A DNA stretch of 54,386 nt from positions 1-54,386 of the forward strand of contig SVTX01000011.1 of the NCBI GenBank assembly GCA_015063545.1, written 5' to 3'. The notes under the pieces are model-generated. The model had not been told where the DNA came from. It made no database searches and saw only the letters and a program-made list of their open reading frames with translations. Shown piece by piece: positions 7,692 to 15,511 of this stretch. Position 1 is the first letter of the stretch; every line of letters begins with the position of its first letter. This stretch comes from Oscillospiraceae bacterium (GTDB taxonomy: Bacteria; Bacillota; Clostridia; Oscillospirales; CAG-272). Position numbers and translations under genes: made by a program.

Positions 7692-9245
7692 ATGCTATCT
7701 TGTATTTACAGCGCCGGAATATTTGGCATTGACGGCTACATAGTTACAGTGGAAGCTGACGGACAGCCAAGACTTCCGAATTTTGAGCTTGTCGGACTTC
7801 CCGATATGGCGGTCAAAGAGGCAAAGGAAAGAGTAAGAACGGCTTGCATAAACAGCGGATACAGATTTCCCGAGATGGCATTTATGCTCAACCTTGCACC
7901 TGCCGACAGAAAAAAAGAAGGCTCTGCGTACGACGTTGCCATTTTGCTTGGAATTATGAAATGCGCGGGCATTGTGCGTTCAGATGCGGATATGTCGGGC
8001 AGATGCTTCGTGGGAGAGCTGTCTCTTTCGGGCGAGCTCCGCGGCGTGCGAGGGGTTTTGTCCATGTGTGTAGCCGCAAGAGACGCGGGTTTTACGGAGT
8101 TTTACGCGCCCGCCGAAAACGCGGTAGAGGCGGCGGCTGTAGAAGGAATATCTGTTTTTGCGGTGAAGGATATGAGACAGCTTGTGTCTCACCTTAACGG
8201 AACCGAGACAATGAGCGCGGTTCAGTATGACAGAAACGAATTTTTGAATTCCGCAAAGGAATACGGTATAGATTTTTCGGATGTAAAAGGACAGGCTCAA
8301 GCGAAAAGGGCGATGGAGATAGCTGCAACGGGCGGGCATAATATTCTTTTGATCGGTCCTCCCGGTACAGGAAAGTCCATGCTTGCCAAAAGACTCGCTA
8401 CCATTCTTCCTCCGTTGACATTCGGTGAAGCGATAGAGACGACAAAGGTACATTCCGTAGCAGGAAGTCTACCTGACGGTATGTCGTTGGTATCCACGCG
8501 ACCGTTCCGTTCGCCTCATCATACCATGAGCGCGGTAAGCCTTGTGGGCGGCGGTGTAAATCCCATGCCGGGAGAGGTTTCTCTTGCAAACAACGGAGTT
8601 CTGTTTTTGGATGAGTTTCCCGAATTTCCAAAACAGGTTACAGATGCCTTGCGCCAACCGCTTGAGGACGGTAGGGTTACCATTACGAGAGCCAGCGGCA
8701 GAGTGACTTTTCCTTGTTCCTTCATGCTTGTTGGCGCGATGAATCCGTGCAGATGCGGATATTTCGGTCATCCCACGCGCAAATGCACCTGCAAGCCTAC
8801 GGATGTTAAGAGATATATTTCGCGTATCAGCGGTCCTATGCTTGACAGAATAGATATACAGATAGAGCTTCCGTCGCTCTCCTATGATGAAATAGCTGAC
8901 AGAAAAGTCACCTCGGAAAAAAGCGATGTGATTCGTGAGAGAGTGACAAAGGCGAGAGATTTCGCAAGAGAGAGAATGAAAGAGGACGGCATTATCTGCA
9001 ACGCAAGACTTGATGCATCCGGAATACGCAAGTATTGCCAGGCAGACAGCGATGCCATGGAGCTTCTTAAATGTGCATACGATACTATGGGATTGTCTGC
9101 CAGAGGCTACGACCGCATCATGCGAGTTGCACGCACGATCGCAGACCTTGCAGAGAGTGAAGTTATTCGCGCAGAGCATATAGCAGAGGCGATACAGTTC
9201 AGAAGTCTGGACAGAAAATACTGGGGAATTGGTGACGATGAATAA
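7692..9245 (+). CDS. comM: ComM/YifB family AAA+ ATPase (Mg-chelatase-like)
   Basis: A 517-residue AAA+ protein. In competent bacteria ComM is a hexameric helicase that drives branch migration during transformation; family members also occur in species not known to be competent. Domains: an N-terminal Lon-protease-like (ChlI) domain from IYSAGIFGIDGY to about residue 170; an AAA+ core with Walker A GPPGTGKSM near residue 222 and VLFLDEFPEF as Walker B; a Cys-rich insert CRCGYFGHPTRKCTC (possible zinc site); and a C-terminal Mg-chelatase lid. The start at 7692 has AAAGGAGAGAGG upstream, better than ATG 7662. It is monocistronic, with its own promoter and terminator. Confidence 0.93.
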   Translation: MLSCIYSAGIFGIDGYIVTVEADGQPRLPNFELVGLPDMAVKEAKERVRTACINSGYRFPEMAFMLNLAPADRKKEGSAYDVAILLGIMKCAGIVRSDADMSGRCFVGELSLSGELRGVRGVLSMCVAARDAGFTEFYAPAENAVEAAAVEGISVFAVKDMRQLVSHLNGTETMSAVQYDRNEFLNSAKEYGIDFSDVKGQAQAKRAMEIAATGGHNILLIGPPGTGKSMLAKRLATILPPLTFGEAIETTKVHSVAGSLPDGMSLVSTRPFRSPHHTMSAVSLVGGGVNPMPGEVSLANNGVLFLDEFPEFPKQVTDALRQPLEDGRVTITRASGRVTFPCSFMLVGAMNPCRCGYFGHPTRKCTCKPTDVKRYISRISGPMLDRIDIQIELPSLSYDEIADRKVTSEKSDVIRERVTKARDFARERMKEDGIICNARLDASGIRKYCQADSDAMELLKCAYDTMGLSARGYDRIMRVARTIADLAESEVIRAEHIAEAIQFRSLDRKYWGIGDDE

Positions 9246-9251
9246 AACTTT

Positions 9252-9282
9252 GGGCGGTGAATAGTCACCGCCCTGTTTTTTT
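9252..9282 (+). terminator. Terminator after comM
   Basis: Stem GGGCGGTGA (9252-9260) and TCACCGCCC (9265-9273), ATAG loop, followed by TGTTTTTTT. Confidence 0.9.
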
Positions 9283-9376
9283 GGGCATATTTTGCATTAC
9301 GGCATGTCGTTTCTTGCAAAAAGAGAATATATTATATATAAAACAGTGCAAAAAGTGAAAGTTCACAATTTGTTAA

Positions 9377-9405
9377 TTGCAAAATATGGCAAGCCGTGCT
9401 ATAAT
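9377..9405 (+). promoter_or_regulatory. Promoter of citrate synthase
   Basis: TTGCAA (9377-9382), 17-nt spacer, TATAAT (9400-9405). The same unusual TTGCAA -35 box recurs at degV and at the microcompartment operon. Confidence 0.65.
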
Positions 9406-9437
9406 GAGTCTATTAGTTTTGTTTTTGGAGGTGTGAA

Positions 9438-10826
9438 ATGCAACTTAATTCCAAAAAATATTCAAATGATCATGAAGAAGAGATAGAAAGCATATTTCAG
9501 GATATGCTGACGGATGCAAAAAACGCATACGTTATTCCACGTGAGGCTTTTGACAAATATCACGTAAAACGCGGTCTGCGTGAGTTGGACGGTTCAGGCG
9601 TGCGCGCAGGTATAACCAAAGTCGGAAACGTACACGGTTATATCATCAACGAGGGCGAAAAGTCTCCCGATGAAGGAACTCTCGAATACCGCGGCTATGA
9701 GATAAGCGAGCTTGTGAAAAATTTTGTCCGAGAGGATAGATTCGGATTTGAGGAATGCGCGTATTTGCTTTTCTTTGGATATCTTCCCACAAAAGAGGAG
9801 CTGTCTCATTTTAATGAGCTTCTGGCATCTTACAGACGGTTGCCCCCTCGCTTCACTGAAGATATTATCATGAAGGCGCCTTCTCGCTCTATCATGAACA
9901 AGATGGCAACCTCAGTGCTTTCGCTTTACCCCTATGACGATAATCCCGACGGAACGGATCTTGAAAACATGCTGCATCAGAGCATGGAGATCGTTGCGCG
10001 ACTTCCCGTTATTGCGGCGCAGTCCTATGCGGTATATCAAAATGCGTTCATGGATGAGAGCCTTAATATTCATAATCCTCTTGAAGGTCTGTCTACCGCT
10101 GAGAACTTTTTAAGAGTACTTCGTCCTGATTCCAAATATACCGATGAGGAAGCAAAGCTTCTGGATATCGCGCTTGTTATTCACGCGGAGCACGGCGGCG
10201 GTAACTGTTCAACGTTTACATGCCGCACACTTTCAAGCTCCGGAACTGATACGTATTCCGCCATAGCTGCATCTATCGGTGCGCTTAAAGGTCCGCGTCA
10301 CGGTGGCGCAAACATAAAGGTACAGGAGATGTTTGACTGCATGAAAGCAAAGCTTTCCAATCCACGTGATGACGCAGAGGTTTCCGATTTCATTCTCAAG
10401 CTTCTCAAGAAGGAAGAATATGACCATTCCGGACTTGTTTACGGTATGGGACATGCGATCTACACAAAGTCCGATCCCAGAGCAGTTCTTCTTAAGGATG
10501 CGGCAAGAAAGCTCGCATACGATAAGGGATTTGGGGATGATTTTGAACTTTTGGAGAGAATAGAAAGACTTACACCCGACATCTTCAACAATTTCAAGGG
10601 CGCGGATAAGGACATGTGCGCAAACGTGGACCTTTATTCCGGACTTGTGTACCGTATGCTCGGTATCCCGACGGAAATGTACACCCCTTTGTTTGCTATT
10701 GCGAGAGTTGCGGGTTGGTGCGCTCACCGCATGGAAGAATATTGCACGTCCAGCAAGATCATCCGTCCTGCGTACAAGTGTATTTCCAAATCCAAGGATT
10801 ACGTATCTATAGAGGAAAGATTATAA
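9438..10826 (+). CDS. gltA: Citrate synthase
   Basis: Condenses acetyl-CoA and oxaloacetate to citrate; in a fermenting anaerobe it most likely feeds 2-oxoglutarate and glutamate synthesis. The 462-residue protein is longer than classic bacterial forms (about 370-430). The extra length is an N-terminal extension of about 60 residues before GSGVRAGITKVG. Catalytic residues are visible: His in IHAEHGGGNCSTFTCR, and the GLVYGMGHAIYTKSDPRA segment with the second His. GALKGPRHGGAN is the CoA-binding loop. GGAGGTG lies 7 nt before the ATG. No aconitase or isocitrate dehydrogenase gene is adjacent; the gene is monocistronic. Confidence 0.93.
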   Translation: MQLNSKKYSNDHEEEIESIFQDMLTDAKNAYVIPREAFDKYHVKRGLRELDGSGVRAGITKVGNVHGYIINEGEKSPDEGTLEYRGYEISELVKNFVREDRFGFEECAYLLFFGYLPTKEELSHFNELLASYRRLPPRFTEDIIMKAPSRSIMNKMATSVLSLYPYDDNPDGTDLENMLHQSMEIVARLPVIAAQSYAVYQNAFMDESLNIHNPLEGLSTAENFLRVLRPDSKYTDEEAKLLDIALVIHAEHGGGNCSTFTCRTLSSSGTDTYSAIAASIGALKGPRHGGANIKVQEMFDCMKAKLSNPRDDAEVSDFILKLLKKEEYDHSGLVYGMGHAIYTKSDPRAVLLKDAARKLAYDKGFGDDFELLERIERLTPDIFNNFKGADKDMCANVDLYSGLVYRMLGIPTEMYTPLFAIARVAGWCAHRMEEYCTSSKIIRPAYKCISKSKDYVSIEERL

Positions 10827-10831
10827 GCTTT

Positions 10832-10864
10832 GACTGTCACGCTGAGCGTGGCAGTCTTTTTTTG
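10832..10864 (+). terminator. Terminator after citrate synthase
   Basis: A 12-bp stem GACTGTCACGCT / AGCGTGGCAGTC (10832-10856) with one T-G pair and almost no loop, followed by TTTTTTTT. Confidence 0.85.
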
Positions 10865-10927
10865 GTCATAGAAAAGCCTTTCCGGTCATATACTTGTACA
10901 TAGTTAAAAGGACGGGAGGGGTATTTT

Positions 10928-13609
10928 ATAAATCAGAATGTTCAAAAAATTTTAGGGGAAGGACTGAGTGAGAGCGAGGTTTTAAACGCGCGAAAGGATC
11001 ACGGCCCGAATAAAATGACAAAAAGAAAGAAAAAGAGCTTTTTTAAAACCTTTTTGTCGAACTTGTCCGATCCGGTCATTAAGATACTTTTGGGGGCGTT
11101 GATAATAAATTTACTGTTTGTTTTCAGAAGCTCTGATTGGATAGAATGTGTGGGTATAGGAATATCGGTGTTTCTTGCAACTCTGATATCAACCATGTCG
11201 GAATACACCTCTGAAAATGCATTTGCCCGGCTTGAAGCCGAATATGCGTTGGGCAAGGCTAAGGTGATACGCGAGGGAGAATTGCGTGAAATAAGCGCAG
11301 AGGAGATAGTCGTGGGCGATATAGTTTATCTTTGTGCGGGAGAACAGATACCGGCCGACGGAGAGGTGCTGTACGGCAGTATATTTACAGATCAGTCTGC
11401 CATGACGGGTGAGAGCAGAGAAGTAGAAAAATGTCCCCGCCAAAGCTCTGACAATGATACAACGCCGGCATCGCCGTATTTTTGCTTTCGCGGATGTACG
11501 GTCATATCCGGCAGTGCGTACATGCGTGTCTGTAAGGTCGGAGACAATACGTTTCTCGGTGGGATCTCATCCGAGGTGCAGAGTGAGAATTCGCAAAGCC
11601 CGTTAAAAGAGAGGCTTTCGAGGCTTGCAAAGCAGATAAGTATATTCGGATACGTTGCGGCTGTGCTGATAGCGGCGGTGTTTCTTTTCAAATGCTTTGT
11701 TATAGACTCTGCATTTGACCGCGAGATAGTTTTGTACAAGCTCAAAAATCTTCCTTTTTTGTTTGAAAAGCTCATGAGCGCGCTGACTCTTGGACTTACT
11801 GTTATAGTTGTGGCAGTACCCGAAGGATTACCCATGATGATAGCGGTAGTTTTGTCATCCAACATAAAAAGAATGGTAAAAAACAACGTGCTTGTTCGCA
11901 AACCCGTTGGTATTGAATCGGCAGGGAGTATGAATATTCTTTTTACCGACAAGACGGGTACTTTGACAGAGGGCAGGCTATGCGTGGGCAGGATATACGG
12001 CGGAGACGGCAGGATGTTTCGCAATATATCCGAGCTTGAAAGTGATGAATTTTTGTTTTGTGAGTATGCGTCAAGCGCAATACATAACAGCGAATCGCAT
12101 TTTGGCAGAGACAGCGCGGGTAATTGGGGCGCGATAGGGGGCAACTCAACCGACAGGGCTATTTTGGATTCACTAAAAGGTGTCAGAGAAAAGTCTGACG
12201 GATACGTTACGGATAAAATTCCTTTTGATAGTGATTTGAAATTTTCGGCAGCCAAAGTTATTGACAAAAACACTACCAAAACATATATAAAAGGCGCACC
12301 GGAAGTGCTATTACCGTACCTGAAACGATATTTGTGTAATGGGAAGTTTAAACCAATTTCACCGTCGGCAATAAAAAAGATATGTGACAGGGAAACCGCA
12401 CAGGGTAAAAGAGTACTTGCGATAGCGGTATCAAGCGCGGATATTTCCTTGCGGGATATTTCGGGGAAAAGAATGCCTGAGCTTTCGCTTATTTGTCTTG
12501 TAGTACTGGAGGACGGACTCAGAGATACGGCATCTGAATCCGTAAACAAATTACAGCAGGCGGGAATCGGCATAGTTATGATAACGGGCGACAATAAAGA
12601 CACAGCGGTAAATATCGCGCGCGAGTGTGGAATATATTGTGAGGAACGCAATATAGCGCTTACAAGCGCGGAGCTGTCCTCTATGTCGGACGCGCAGATA
12701 ACAGAAATATTACCGAGACTTTGTGTGCTTGCACGAGCGCTTCCGCAAGACAAGAGCCGTTTAGTCAGGCTTTCGCAAAAGGCGGGGCTGGTAGTCGGTA
12801 TGACGGGGGACGGAGTGAACGATGCCCCGGCGCTAAAAGCTGCCGACGTGGGATTTTCTATGGGTAGCGGCGTGCAGGTCGCAAAGGACGCGGGGGATAT
12901 TATCATATTGGATAATGACCTGTCATCAATAGTCAAAGCTGTAAAATACGGCAGAAACATATTCAAGAGCATACGAAAATTCATAACGCTCCAGCTCATG
13001 ATGAATTTCTGCGCGGTCGGCGTATCCATGATATGTCCTTTTTTGGGTATAAACTCGCCTGTGACGGTTGTGCAGATGCTGTGGATAAATATAATTATGG
13101 ACACGCTTGGAGGCCTTGCGTTTGCCGGTGAGCCCGCTTTGGAATCCTGTATGCAGGAGGCCCCAAAACGCAGAGACGAGCAGATACTCAATTCCTATAT
13201 GGTAAATGAGATAGTTTTTCTCGGCGGGTTTACAATAGCGCTTTATCTGTTTTTCCTTAAATGTCCGTATATAACGTCGCTGTTCCGATACGAGAAAAAC
13301 AACCTTTATCTTTTAACTGCGTTTTTTGCCCTGTTTATTTTCTCATCGGTGTTCAACTGCTTTAATGCCCGAACGGATAGGGTGAAGCTGTTCGCGGGGT
13401 TGTCGAAAAACAGAGCGTTTATACTTATCATGAGCGCGGTGATGTTTATTCAGATATTGTTCATCTATCTCGGCGGGCCTGTTCTCAGAACGCTGCCGTT
13501 GACACTCAAGGAGCTTGGCATCACCTTTTTGCTGTCGCTGACGGTTTTTCCCGCAGAGCTTTTGCGGAAATGTGTGCTTAAAATGGTGGGGAAAAAGAAA
13601 GGGTATTGA
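10928..13609 (+). CDS. PMCA-type Ca2+-translocating P-type ATPase with apparent ATA start
   Basis: An about 893-residue P2-type ATPase that exports Ca2+ across the membrane. The cation ATPase N domain begins at GLSESEVLNARKDHGPNK. TGES lies in the actuator domain, the phosphorylated Asp is D341 in DKTGTLTEG, and TGDGVNDAPALKAADVG is the hinge. M4 has VAVPEGLP and M6 has NIIMDTLGGLAFAGEP, with the Asn and Asp of the single Ca2+ site of plasma-membrane pumps. About ten membrane segments are present. The first ATG (11015) would cut off the conserved N domain. The frame is open upstream to a TAG at 10901 with no ATG, GTG or TTG. An ATA codon at 10928 sits 6 nt after GGGAGGGG, exactly where a start belongs, so either an AUA start is used or an ATG has mutated or been miscalled. 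Confidence 0.85.
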   Translation: MNQNVQKILGEGLSESEVLNARKDHGPNKMTKRKKKSFFKTFLSNLSDPVIKILLGALIINLLFVFRSSDWIECVGIGISVFLATLISTMSEYTSENAFARLEAEYALGKAKVIREGELREISAEEIVVGDIVYLCAGEQIPADGEVLYGSIFTDQSAMTGESREVEKCPRQSSDNDTTPASPYFCFRGCTVISGSAYMRVCKVGDNTFLGGISSEVQSENSQSPLKERLSRLAKQISIFGYVAAVLIAAVFLFKCFVIDSAFDREIVLYKLKNLPFLFEKLMSALTLGLTVIVVAVPEGLPMMIAVVLSSNIKRMVKNNVLVRKPVGIESAGSMNILFTDKTGTLTEGRLCVGRIYGGDGRMFRNISELESDEFLFCEYASSAIHNSESHFGRDSAGNWGAIGGNSTDRAILDSLKGVREKSDGYVTDKIPFDSDLKFSAAKVIDKNTTKTYIKGAPEVLLPYLKRYLCNGKFKPISPSAIKKICDRETAQGKRVLAIAVSSADISLRDISGKRMPELSLICLVVLEDGLRDTASESVNKLQQAGIGIVMITGDNKDTAVNIARECGIYCEERNIALTSAELSSMSDAQITEILPRLCVLARALPQDKSRLVRLSQKAGLVVGMTGDGVNDAPALKAADVGFSMGSGVQVAKDAGDIIILDNDLSSIVKAVKYGRNIFKSIRKFITLQLMMNFCAVGVSMICPFLGINSPVTVVQMLWINIIMDTLGGLAFAGEPALESCMQEAPKRRDEQILNSYMVNEIVFLGGFTIALYLFFLKCPYITSLFRYEKNNLYLLTAFFALFIFSSVFNCFNARTDRVKLFAGLSKNRAFILIMSAVMFIQILFIYLGGPVLRTLPLTLKELGITFLLSLTVFPAELLRKCVLKMVGKKKGY

Positions 13610-13611
13610 AG

Positions 13612-13733
13612 GAGTGCAGAGTGCAGAGTGTAGAGTGTAGAGTGTAGAGTGTAGAGTGCAGAGTTAGCCTTCCCCTGCCTTGGGGAAGGAGTCGCGACCT
13701 TTGGTCGCGACGGATGGGATTTGCTTAGCAAAT
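13612..13733. repeat. Heptamer tandem repeat followed by palindromes (MITE/REP-like)
   Basis: Seven head-to-tail copies of GAGTGYA (13612-13660) plus a partial one lead directly into three inverted repeats: CCTTCCCC / GGGGAAGG (13668-13689), GTCGCGACC / GGTCGCGAC (13691-13711) and ATTTGC / GCAAAT (13719-13733). No coding frame fits. The composition is unlike the flanking genes and resembles non-autonomous intergenic repeats common in Clostridia. Whether it recurs in this genome cannot be tested from one window. Confidence 0.65.
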
Positions 13734-13833
13734 GATGTGTGACCAACGGTGACGGATGAGGATGCACCATTTTTAATAATAAGCGGTCTATTTGATTACC
13801 CGTAGGGCTGACGCACACGACGCATGTATGTAA

Positions 13834-13866
13834 AAAATAACTCCACCTTGCACAGGTGGAGTTATT
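13834..13866 (-). terminator. Terminator of the XRE gene
   Basis: Stem AATAACTCCACC (13836-13847) pairs with GGTGGAGTTATT (13855-13866). On the minus strand it is followed by a T-rich run (ATTTTTTAC). The stem begins at the stop codon of the XRE gene. Confidence 0.8.
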
Positions 13867-14104
13867 CCATATCAAAATTATCGGGGATGAAAAGGTCATC
13901 GTTTAAAAATTCCGCAACCGAAATGTCAAATCCTTTTGCCAGTAAAATTATCGTGCTTAAGGTGACCGTCTTATTGCGCCCGTTCATGATGCACTGCATA
14001 CTGCCGTGCAGTATTCCCGAGTTTTGCTCTAAACGATACTGTGACATGTTTTTTTCCTTCAGTAAATTTGCAATTCTCTTTGCAACAGCGTCATTTACAG
14101 TCAA
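13862..14104 (-). CDS. XRE-family HTH regulator, TTG start
   Basis: An 80-residue single-domain Cro/C1 HTH protein: VAKRIANLLKEKNMSQYRL, HGSMQCIMNGR (recognition helix) and LSTIILLAKGFDISVAEFL. I place the start at TTG 14104, because a GGAGGAGGTG site lies about 8 nt upstream; a longer reading from 14149 would add a Cys/Lys-rich leader that overlaps that site. It is divergent from the SLOG-domain gene at 14252, and three AGGT/ACCT-type dyads lie between and over the two starts, so it probably represses both itself and that gene. Confidence 0.82.
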   Translation of the reverse strand: MTVNDAVAKRIANLLKEKNMSQYRLEQNSGILHGSMQCIMNGRNKTVTLSTIILLAKGFDISVAEFLNDDLFIPDNFDME

Positions 14105-14105
14105 A

Positions 14106-14235
14106 AGGTACACCTCCTCCAATTTTCTTTTACAACAATATTTTACCAATTTATTTGCAAAAATATAAGAAGGTGCACCTACATATTGCTTGATTTTTAT
14201 TTTATTATGTGATATAATATGTAGGCAAACCTACA
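14106..14235. promoter_or_regulatory. Dyad operators of the XRE/SLOG pair
   Basis: Three related dyads: AGGTACACCT (14106-14115, over the XRE translation start), AGGTGCACCT (14171-14180, perfect palindrome) and TGTAGGCAAACCTACA (14220-14235). The last overlaps the predicted start point of the plus promoter TTGATT (14190-14195), N17, TATAAT (14213-14218). The placement suits an autoregulating repressor; the assignment to the neighbouring XRE protein is inference. Confidence 0.55.
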
Positions 14236-14251
14236 CAAAGGAAATAAAAGT

Positions 14252-14713
14252 ATGATAATAACTTTCTGCGGCCACTCCAATTTTATACCGGCTTCCGAAT
14301 TAGAACAAAAAATGTTCTCAATATTTGAAAACGAAATAGGCGATACTTATGCCGAGTTATATCTCGGTGGATATGGAAACTTTGATAGCTTTGCGCTGTC
14401 CTGCGGTAGACACTATAAACAAGCTCACCCAAATGTAAAGCTCATATTCGTAACTCCGTATCTGTCGCTTTCATATCAAGAAAATCACTTGAAGTATAAC
14501 AAGCTTTTGTACGACGAAATAATTTATCCTGAAATTGAGAACGCTCCGCCAAAATTTGCCATATCCTACCGAAATAAATGGATGGTCGAAAAAGCTGATT
14601 TGGTCATAGCATACGTGAAAAATGAGCAGGGAGGTGCATACAAAACTTGTCGGTATGCACAAAGAAAAAATAAAAGAATTTTTAATCTTGCAAACGAAAC
14701 CTGTGAGATGTAA
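14252..14713 (+). CDS. SLOG-domain (DUF1273-like) Rossmann protein
   Basis: A 153-residue Rossmann-like protein of the SLOG type: MIITFCGHSNFI at the start, a central ELYLGGYGNFDSFAL glycine motif, KLIFVTPYLS, and a late KADLVIAYVKNEQGGAYKTCRYA. SLOG proteins bind nucleotide or nucleotide-derived ligands, and several families act in stress or phage-defence signalling. This small class is also found as an isolated housekeeping-like gene, and no effector domain is attached here. It is transcribed from its own promoter, whose start point is covered by a dyad, divergent from the XRE gene. The ribosome binding site is AAGGAA. No specific ligand can be inferred. Confidence 0.75.
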   Translation: MIITFCGHSNFIPASELEQKMFSIFENEIGDTYAELYLGGYGNFDSFALSCGRHYKQAHPNVKLIFVTPYLSLSYQENHLKYNKLLYDEIIYPEIENAPPKFAISYRNKWMVEKADLVIAYVKNEQGGAYKTCRYAQRKNKRIFNLANETCEM

Positions 14714-14723
14714 ACCAATCATT

Positions 14724-14760
14724 CAACGAGGCAAAGAGCTACGGCTTTTGCCTCGTTTTT
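14724..14760 (+). terminator. Terminator after the SLOG gene
   Basis: Stem AACGAGGCAAA (14724-14734) pairs with TTTGCCTCGTT (14747-14757), followed by a short T run. Confidence 0.8.
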
Positions 14761-14771
14761 CTTCTCCGTAC

Positions 14772-14800
14772 TTGACAAACCCCCTATATTTTATTATAAT
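14772..14800 (+). promoter_or_regulatory. Promoter of the HD hydrolase operon
   Basis: TTGACA (14772-14777), 17-nt spacer, TATAAT (14795-14800). The leader is about 60 nt. It probably drives HD hydrolase, deoB, cdd and the genes up to 19124. Confidence 0.8.
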
Positions 14801-14865
14801 ATAATTGTATAATTATAATTACAATGGATACATAGGCTCAAAGATATAATCGGAGGGATAAAATA

Positions 14866-15456
14866 ATGACAAACAAGGAAAGATTTATTGAAATTTACAA
14901 GTCAAAAATAACACGTGAGGGTTCGGATAAACTGCTCGCATACCTTTGCTCGGAGTCCTGTGACTTTTTTACGGCGCCCGCAAGCACGCGCTATCACGGA
15001 TCGTACGAAGGCGGACTTTTGGAGCATAGCCTTAACGTATATGATTGTTTGTGCGATATTCTTTCCCGCCCCAGAATAAAGGAAATGTACGGGATACAGT
15101 TCTCGGATGAAAGTGTGGCTATCGTGGCGCTACTTCACGACCTTTGTAAGACGAATTTTTACAAGGTCAGCTACCGTAATGCCAAAAATCCCGAAGGTAA
15201 ATGGGAATCCGTGCCTTACTTTACGATAGAGGATACTCTTCCTTACGGACACGGTGAAAAATCCGTATATATTGCGTCGGGGTATATGAAGCTCACACGC
15301 GATGAGGCTTTTGCCATTCGCTACCATATGGGATTTTCCACTAACGACGATCCCGGAAACGTGGGCAGAGCACTCGAAATGTTCCCATTGGCATTCTTCC
15401 TCAACTGCGCGGATTCCGAGGCAGCATATTTTATGGAAGGCGCGCCGAAAAACTAA
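14866..15456 (+). CDS. HD-domain phosphohydrolase
   Basis: A 196-residue metal-dependent phosphohydrolase of the HD superfamily. The metal ligands are visible: His in GSYEGGLLEHSLNVY, the HD pair in VALLHDLCK, a later His in YGHGEKS, and Asp in FLNCADSEA. The layout resembles the HD part of YhaM-type exonucleases, but no OB-fold RNA-binding domain is present, so its substrate (nucleotide or RNA end) is open. A GGAGGG site precedes the ATG by 7-8 nt. It heads a run of nucleoside-salvage genes (deoB, cdd), which favours a nucleotide substrate. Confidence 0.85.
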   Translation: MTNKERFIEIYKSKITREGSDKLLAYLCSESCDFFTAPASTRYHGSYEGGLLEHSLNVYDCLCDILSRPRIKEMYGIQFSDESVAIVALLHDLCKTNFYKVSYRNAKNPEGKWESVPYFTIEDTLPYGHGEKSVYIASGYMKLTRDEAFAIRYHMGFSTNDDPGNVGRALEMFPLAFFLNCADSEAAYFMEGAPKN

Positions 15457-15511
15457 ATCCAAGCCTCCCTAAAGGATTTGGAGGCTATACCGATCACAGA
15501 AAGGAAAACGC

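Noticed and set aside
11392-13191. 599-codon open frame on the minus strand
   Set aside because: It lies entirely within the Ca2+ ATPase gene in antisense, is Ser/Thr/Pro-rich without family motifs, and has no ribosome binding site.
13612-13660. CRISPR-like array
   Set aside because: The units are 7 nt, directly adjacent and without spacers; this is a simple tandem repeat.
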